A stretch of DNA of 9,450 bases. It comes from Melioribacteraceae bacterium. Lineage in GTDB: Bacteria > Bacteroidota > Ignavibacteria > Ignavibacteriales > Melioribacteraceae. Numbering within the stretch: the first letter of the stretch is position 1; the number at the start of each line of letters is the position of its first letter. The stretch is taken from positions 1-9,450 of the forward strand of contig JAQICK010000437.1 of the NCBI GenBank assembly GCA_027858595.1, in the 5' to 3' direction. The position numbers and the translations under genes were made by a program. Positions 6,975 to 9,450 of this stretch are shown here, one piece after another. The notes beneath the pieces are model-generated. The model saw nothing but the letters and a program-made list of their open reading frames with translations. It made no database searches and was not told where the DNA came from.

Positions 6975-7033
6975 ACTAACGACGTCTTGCCAAAGCGTCC
7001 GCTGTTTGAACGAGCTTGCTTTATGCATACGTC
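6975..7033 (-). repeat. attC-like repeat, copy B (after the zinc-ribbon gene)
   Basis: On the plus strand CTAAC (6977-6981), 11 bases, AAAGCGTCCGC (6993-7003), T and GTTT (7005-7008). The same arrangement with the same spacing occurs in copy A. From 6982 to 7033 it can fold as a long imperfect hairpin: GACGT/ACGTC, TGC/GCA, AAGC/GCTT and GCTGTT/AACGAGC with an unpaired G. Read on the minus strand it follows the stop of the zinc-ribbon gene and ends in GTTAG, the side where integron attC sites have GTTRRRY. The third R position is T here, and no matching R'' box is seen, so it is attC-like at best. Confidence 0.55.
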
Positions 7034-7456
7034 TTATTTGATAGTTCTATTTTTTAGTAATGTGAGAATTTGACCAGTATTGTCTGCACTATCAACAGTT
7101 GCTCTTATAATTTGCCCAGAAATAACTAAATGCAGACCAATAATTAGACCACCTACGGCAGGGAGTAGTGTTGACCAATTAAATAACGGGCTTTTTATGG
7201 CAACAATTAAAGAAATCAACAAGCCTAAAACTATATTTAGCCATCCCAAAAAGGATAAAAGTTTTGTTATTGTCCGAGTAGTACCATAGGTTGAAATATA
7301 TTTTTCTGGTGCTTGAATGTCCTTTGTGGTTTTATCCTTTTTTCCTTTCAATTCTTGTGGATTATTGGATGAAACTCCACTATGCTCTGTTCCACATTTC
7401 CAACAAGAATCAAAACTATCCTCAATTTCCTCATTGCATTTTTTGCATTTCCACAT
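7034..7456 (-). CDS. Zinc-ribbon membrane protein of unknown function
   Basis: A 140-aa protein that starts with a four-cysteine zinc ribbon, CKKCNEEIEDSFDSCWKCG (Cys4, Cys7, Cys18, Cys21). A polar linker of about 40 residues rich in Lys and Gln follows. Two hydrophobic segments come next (about 63-87, FLGWLNIVLGLLISLIVAI; and about 97-115, VGGLIIGLHLVISGQ), then a short tail with IRATVDSADNTGQILTLL. The ribbon and tail are probably both cytoplasmic. Similar zinc-ribbon plus two-helix proteins are common as hypothetical proteins, and no activity is known to me. GGGTGG is the ribosome binding site just before the ATG. The gene is alone between two copies of a 540-bp-spaced repeat, as in a one-gene cassette. 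Confidence 0.8.
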   Translation of the reverse strand: MWKCKKCNEEIEDSFDSCWKCGTEHSGVSSNNPQELKGKKDKTTKDIQAPEKYISTYGTTRTITKLLSFLGWLNIVLGLLISLIVAIKSPLFNWSTLLPAVGGLIIGLHLVISGQIIRATVDSADNTGQILTLLKNRTIK

Positions 7457-7514
7457 AATTCCACCCTTTATTAATTATTCTAAGTTGTTGACTATCATTT
7501 TTCTATTGACTGAT

Positions 7515-7568
7515 GCCTAACACCTGATGCATAAAGCGTCCGCAGTTTTTACACCTTCAAAAACGCTT
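7515..7568 (-). repeat. attC-like repeat, copy A (after the nuclease gene)
   Basis: On the plus strand GCCTAAC (7515-7521), 11 bases, AAAGCGTCCGC (7533-7543), A and GTTT (7545-7548). It aligns with copy B base for base over CTAAC, AAAGCGTCCGC and GTTT, with identical spacing. GTTTTT (7545-7550) and AAAAAC (7559-7564) form a 6-bp hairpin with an 8-base loop, extended by AAGC (7534-7537) and GCTT (7565-7568). On the minus strand it lies just after the stop of the 566-aa gene and ends in GTTAGGC, a perfect match to the integron R' consensus GTTRRRY. The matching R'' box on the other side is not seen. The hairpin may also end transcription. Confidence 0.6.
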
Positions 7569-7587
7569 ACTCTACAACACTTTAATA

Positions 7588-9288
7588 CTATGTGATATTT
7601 TGTTGTATAATCGCACTGATTTTTATTTTTACATCCTCAAAATTATATCCTTCATCAACGTATATCAATTTACAATTATTCACAGCACATTTATTACGCT
7701 TAATTTCATCCCTTTCCTTTGTTTTTTCAAATCCTTCTTGGCCACCAAAGAATTCAATGGCTTCATAGTGTTGTGCCCCTTGATATTCTATACCAATATT
7801 GAATTCAGGAATAAAGATATCCAAATGTTGTCTGCCAAGCCATTTGGGTGAACTGTGATGTATTACTTCATACTTGGGGAAACTATTTGAAATTTTATAG
7901 AATAGTTCTGTTTCACTTATCCATCCTTCACCAGTTTTTGGCATTCCAATAGATTCACGATACAAATCCTCAGATTGTTTTAAAATAATTCTAAATTGGT
8001 TAAGAATTGCTTTTTCAACAACATGTGCAAATCCTGATGTATAATTTGTTTGAGTTTGTTTCTCATCAATTGCTTTGTAGTAATTGTATTCAGCTTCAGA
8101 AGTAAAAAATTTCGTATAATAGAGATAGGTTTCTTGTGATTGTGCTTTTTTACTATTGAATAAATTCCAAAATCCTTTCTTTTTTAATTCATTTGTTATT
8201 AGTGGCTTACCGTGATTTAAAAATAATTCAAAAAATTTTGCCCCATTATTTTTCTCATAAACCCTAAGTTGTTTGTCGGCAAATGTTTTAATCTCTTCAA
8301 TATTATTTTGTCCAAAGTCTGTTAAATGACTTATACCCCCAAGCTTGGCTATGAGCTTTCCATCAAGAAGCGAGCGATGAAGTTTTTCCTCATATTTTAG
8401 GATAGTTTCAATTCCAATATATTGTTCTTTCTGTTTTAACCTCCAAGCACTTTCATAGTCATTACTATTCTCTATTTGCTCAATTGTTGTTTGTCGAGTA
8501 TGATTCTTAGTTTTTGGATAATGGTTTTCTAAAAGATTAAAATATTTTTGCAGTGTCTTAATATCTTTTGGGCTAGAATACTCTTTAAGCAAATCAAAAT
8601 AAAGGACAAAGGAGTAATTATCATTCCCCTCTAAATCAAGAAATATCTCATTATTAAACTGTTGTTTATAGTTTTTATAAAACATCTTTTGTTCATGATT
8701 TGCATCGTTCAAATCTTGAATAGAATAAATATATTTATGCTCCCAACTTGGAACGCCATTCTTGTATAATGTAAGCCCTAATTCGTTTTTAGGTTTAATG
8801 GTCTTTTTGCTATTATTATCATTCCAATAACGAAGTTTTCCTTTTACTATAATATTAGTAATATCTAATTTGTTTTGAAGTCTTTTAGGTAAAAACAAAT
8901 CCCCACCTACGAATTTCAGGAAGCCTAAATTATTAATAGGAGTATCTCTTAAACTCAATTGGCCACCGACTTCTTTCAGTCTACCCAAGTCAGTAACATT
9001 AGAATACCGCAAACTCACATCACCATCTACTCTTTCCAAATTTCCTAATGAAGTTAAGGAGGGAAATACTGTGTCTGAACTTATCCAAAAACCTCCAGTT
9101 ATTTCCTGTAAATCCCCTAAGCTTTCTAAACTTGAATCACTTAATCCAAGAAATCCATTGATTTTCATAAAGCCGCTAAGTGTTTTTAAATGTTCACCTC
9201 TTATCACAATGTCTTTGTTAATTAACTTTGCTTCAATTAGTGTATTTAAATCATTTTGATTATATATGTTGGATGGGTCATAAGTCAT
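7588..9288 (-). CDS. Leucine-rich-repeat-like protein with C-terminal PD-(D/E)XK nuclease domain
   Basis: A 566-aa protein in three parts. Residues 37-133 hold five repeats of about 20 residues starting at 37, 57, 81, 101 and 121, with consensus LGxLKxVGGxLxL (for example LGRLKEVGGQLSL and LGFLKFVGGDLFL). Residues about 140-440 are mostly helical and charged, with no domain I can name. The C-terminus (453-566) resembles Vsr/DUF559-like endonuclease domains: GEGWISETELFYK (453-465), then PKWLGRQHLDIFIP with Asp490, then IEYQGAQHYE with Glu501 and Gln503 (an E-x-Q version of the catalytic motif), then FFGG and a basic helix. A DNA or RNA nuclease with a recognition region is inferred; its target is unknown. 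There is no strong ribosome binding site. The ATG overlaps the stop of the preceding 35-aa ORF (TAATG), suggesting translational coupling. Confidence 0.8.
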   Translation of the reverse strand: MTYDPSNIYNQNDLNTLIEAKLINKDIVIRGEHLKTLSGFMKINGFLGLSDSSLESLGDLQEITGGFWISSDTVFPSLTSLGNLERVDGDVSLRYSNVTDLGRLKEVGGQLSLRDTPINNLGFLKFVGGDLFLPKRLQNKLDITNIIVKGKLRYWNDNNSKKTIKPKNELGLTLYKNGVPSWEHKYIYSIQDLNDANHEQKMFYKNYKQQFNNEIFLDLEGNDNYSFVLYFDLLKEYSSPKDIKTLQKYFNLLENHYPKTKNHTRQTTIEQIENSNDYESAWRLKQKEQYIGIETILKYEEKLHRSLLDGKLIAKLGGISHLTDFGQNNIEEIKTFADKQLRVYEKNNGAKFFELFLNHGKPLITNELKKKGFWNLFNSKKAQSQETYLYYTKFFTSEAEYNYYKAIDEKQTQTNYTSGFAHVVEKAILNQFRIILKQSEDLYRESIGMPKTGEGWISETELFYKISNSFPKYEVIHHSSPKWLGRQHLDIFIPEFNIGIEYQGAQHYEAIEFFGGQEGFEKTKERDEIKRNKCAVNNCKLIYVDEGYNFEDVKIKISAIIQQNIT

Positions 9289-9395
9289 TAGTTAAGATTC
9301 TCAAAAGCTTCAAATGATTTTATGGAATAAACCAACATAGGAAAGTCTAATTCTATTACTTTATTTTGGAATACTTTTGGCTTGTCTAATTTCAT
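9288..9395 (-). CDS. Possible 35-aa small protein overlapping the nuclease gene
   Basis: The frame starts at the ATG at 9395, directly after an in-frame stop, and encodes MKLDKPKVFQNKVIELDF plus seventeen residues ending in AFENLN. Its TAA shares one base with the ATG of the 566-aa gene. Such an overlap usually means translational coupling, and it would explain the missing ribosome binding site of the larger gene. Upstream only a weak GAGAT is seen, 9-13 nt before the ATG. There is no signal peptide, cysteine or known motif. It could be a partner or regulator of the nuclease, a leader ORF, or the C-terminal remnant of another gene. Confidence 0.45.
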   Translation of the reverse strand: MKLDKPKVFQNKVIELDFPMLVYSIKSFEAFENLN

Positions 9396-9450
9396 CTTTT
9401 AAATCTCAACGATTGCTCTCTATAATATGATATTTAAAAACTAATGAATT

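Noticed and set aside
7080..7520. Plus-strand frames opposite the zinc-ribbon gene
   Set aside because: The minus frame has a clear Cys4 zinc ribbon, membrane segments and a ribosome binding site; the plus frames have none.
7600..9259. Plus-strand frames opposite the 566-aa gene (7600-7851, 9071-9259)
   Set aside because: They are antisense to the repeat and nuclease domains and lack ribosome binding sites.

Overview
The window is AT-rich bacterial DNA. The 731-residue membrane pyrophosphatase, the neighbouring 259-residue protein and the AT-rich style of the intergenic DNA point to the Bacteroidota / Ignavibacteriota (FCB) group. This assignment rests on resemblance recalled from memory, not on a search.

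Left part (1-5032, all genes on +): housekeeping-type genes. They are the C-terminal part of a PHP-domain phosphoesterase cut by the window edge, a complete Gfo/Idh/MocA-type NAD(P)-dependent oxidoreductase, a 420-bp gap, and then a two-gene unit. That unit is a 259-aa protein of unknown function with an internal duplication, followed 19 bp later by hppA, the ion-pumping membrane pyrophosphatase. Residues in hppA predict a K+-dependent enzyme, possibly of the type that pumps both Na+ and H+.

Middle (5033-6454): mostly non-coding. It holds several small inverted repeats, the 3' half of a CAT-anticodon tRNA gene (minus strand) still attached to its terminator but lacking its 5' half, and a complete tRNA-Arg(CCT), also minus, with its own terminator. 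The half tRNA is best read as an integration scar, with the inserted DNA lying to its right.

Right part (6347-9395, all genes on -): accessory genes. In transcription order they are a 35-aa ORF whose stop overlaps the start of a 566-aa protein (leucine-rich-like repeats, a central helical region and a C-terminal PD-(D/E)XK-type nuclease domain), a 140-aa zinc-ribbon membrane protein, a small lipoprotein, and a possible 26-aa ORF. Two copies of a repeat (CTAAC-N11-AAAGCGTCCGC-N-GTTT), in the same orientation and 540 bp apart, each lie just after a stop codon. They enclose the zinc-ribbon gene like the recombination sites of a gene cassette. Together with the tRNA scar this suggests a mobile, cassette-like island carrying a possible nuclease-based defence or effector gene. 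No integrase or transposase gene is inside the window.
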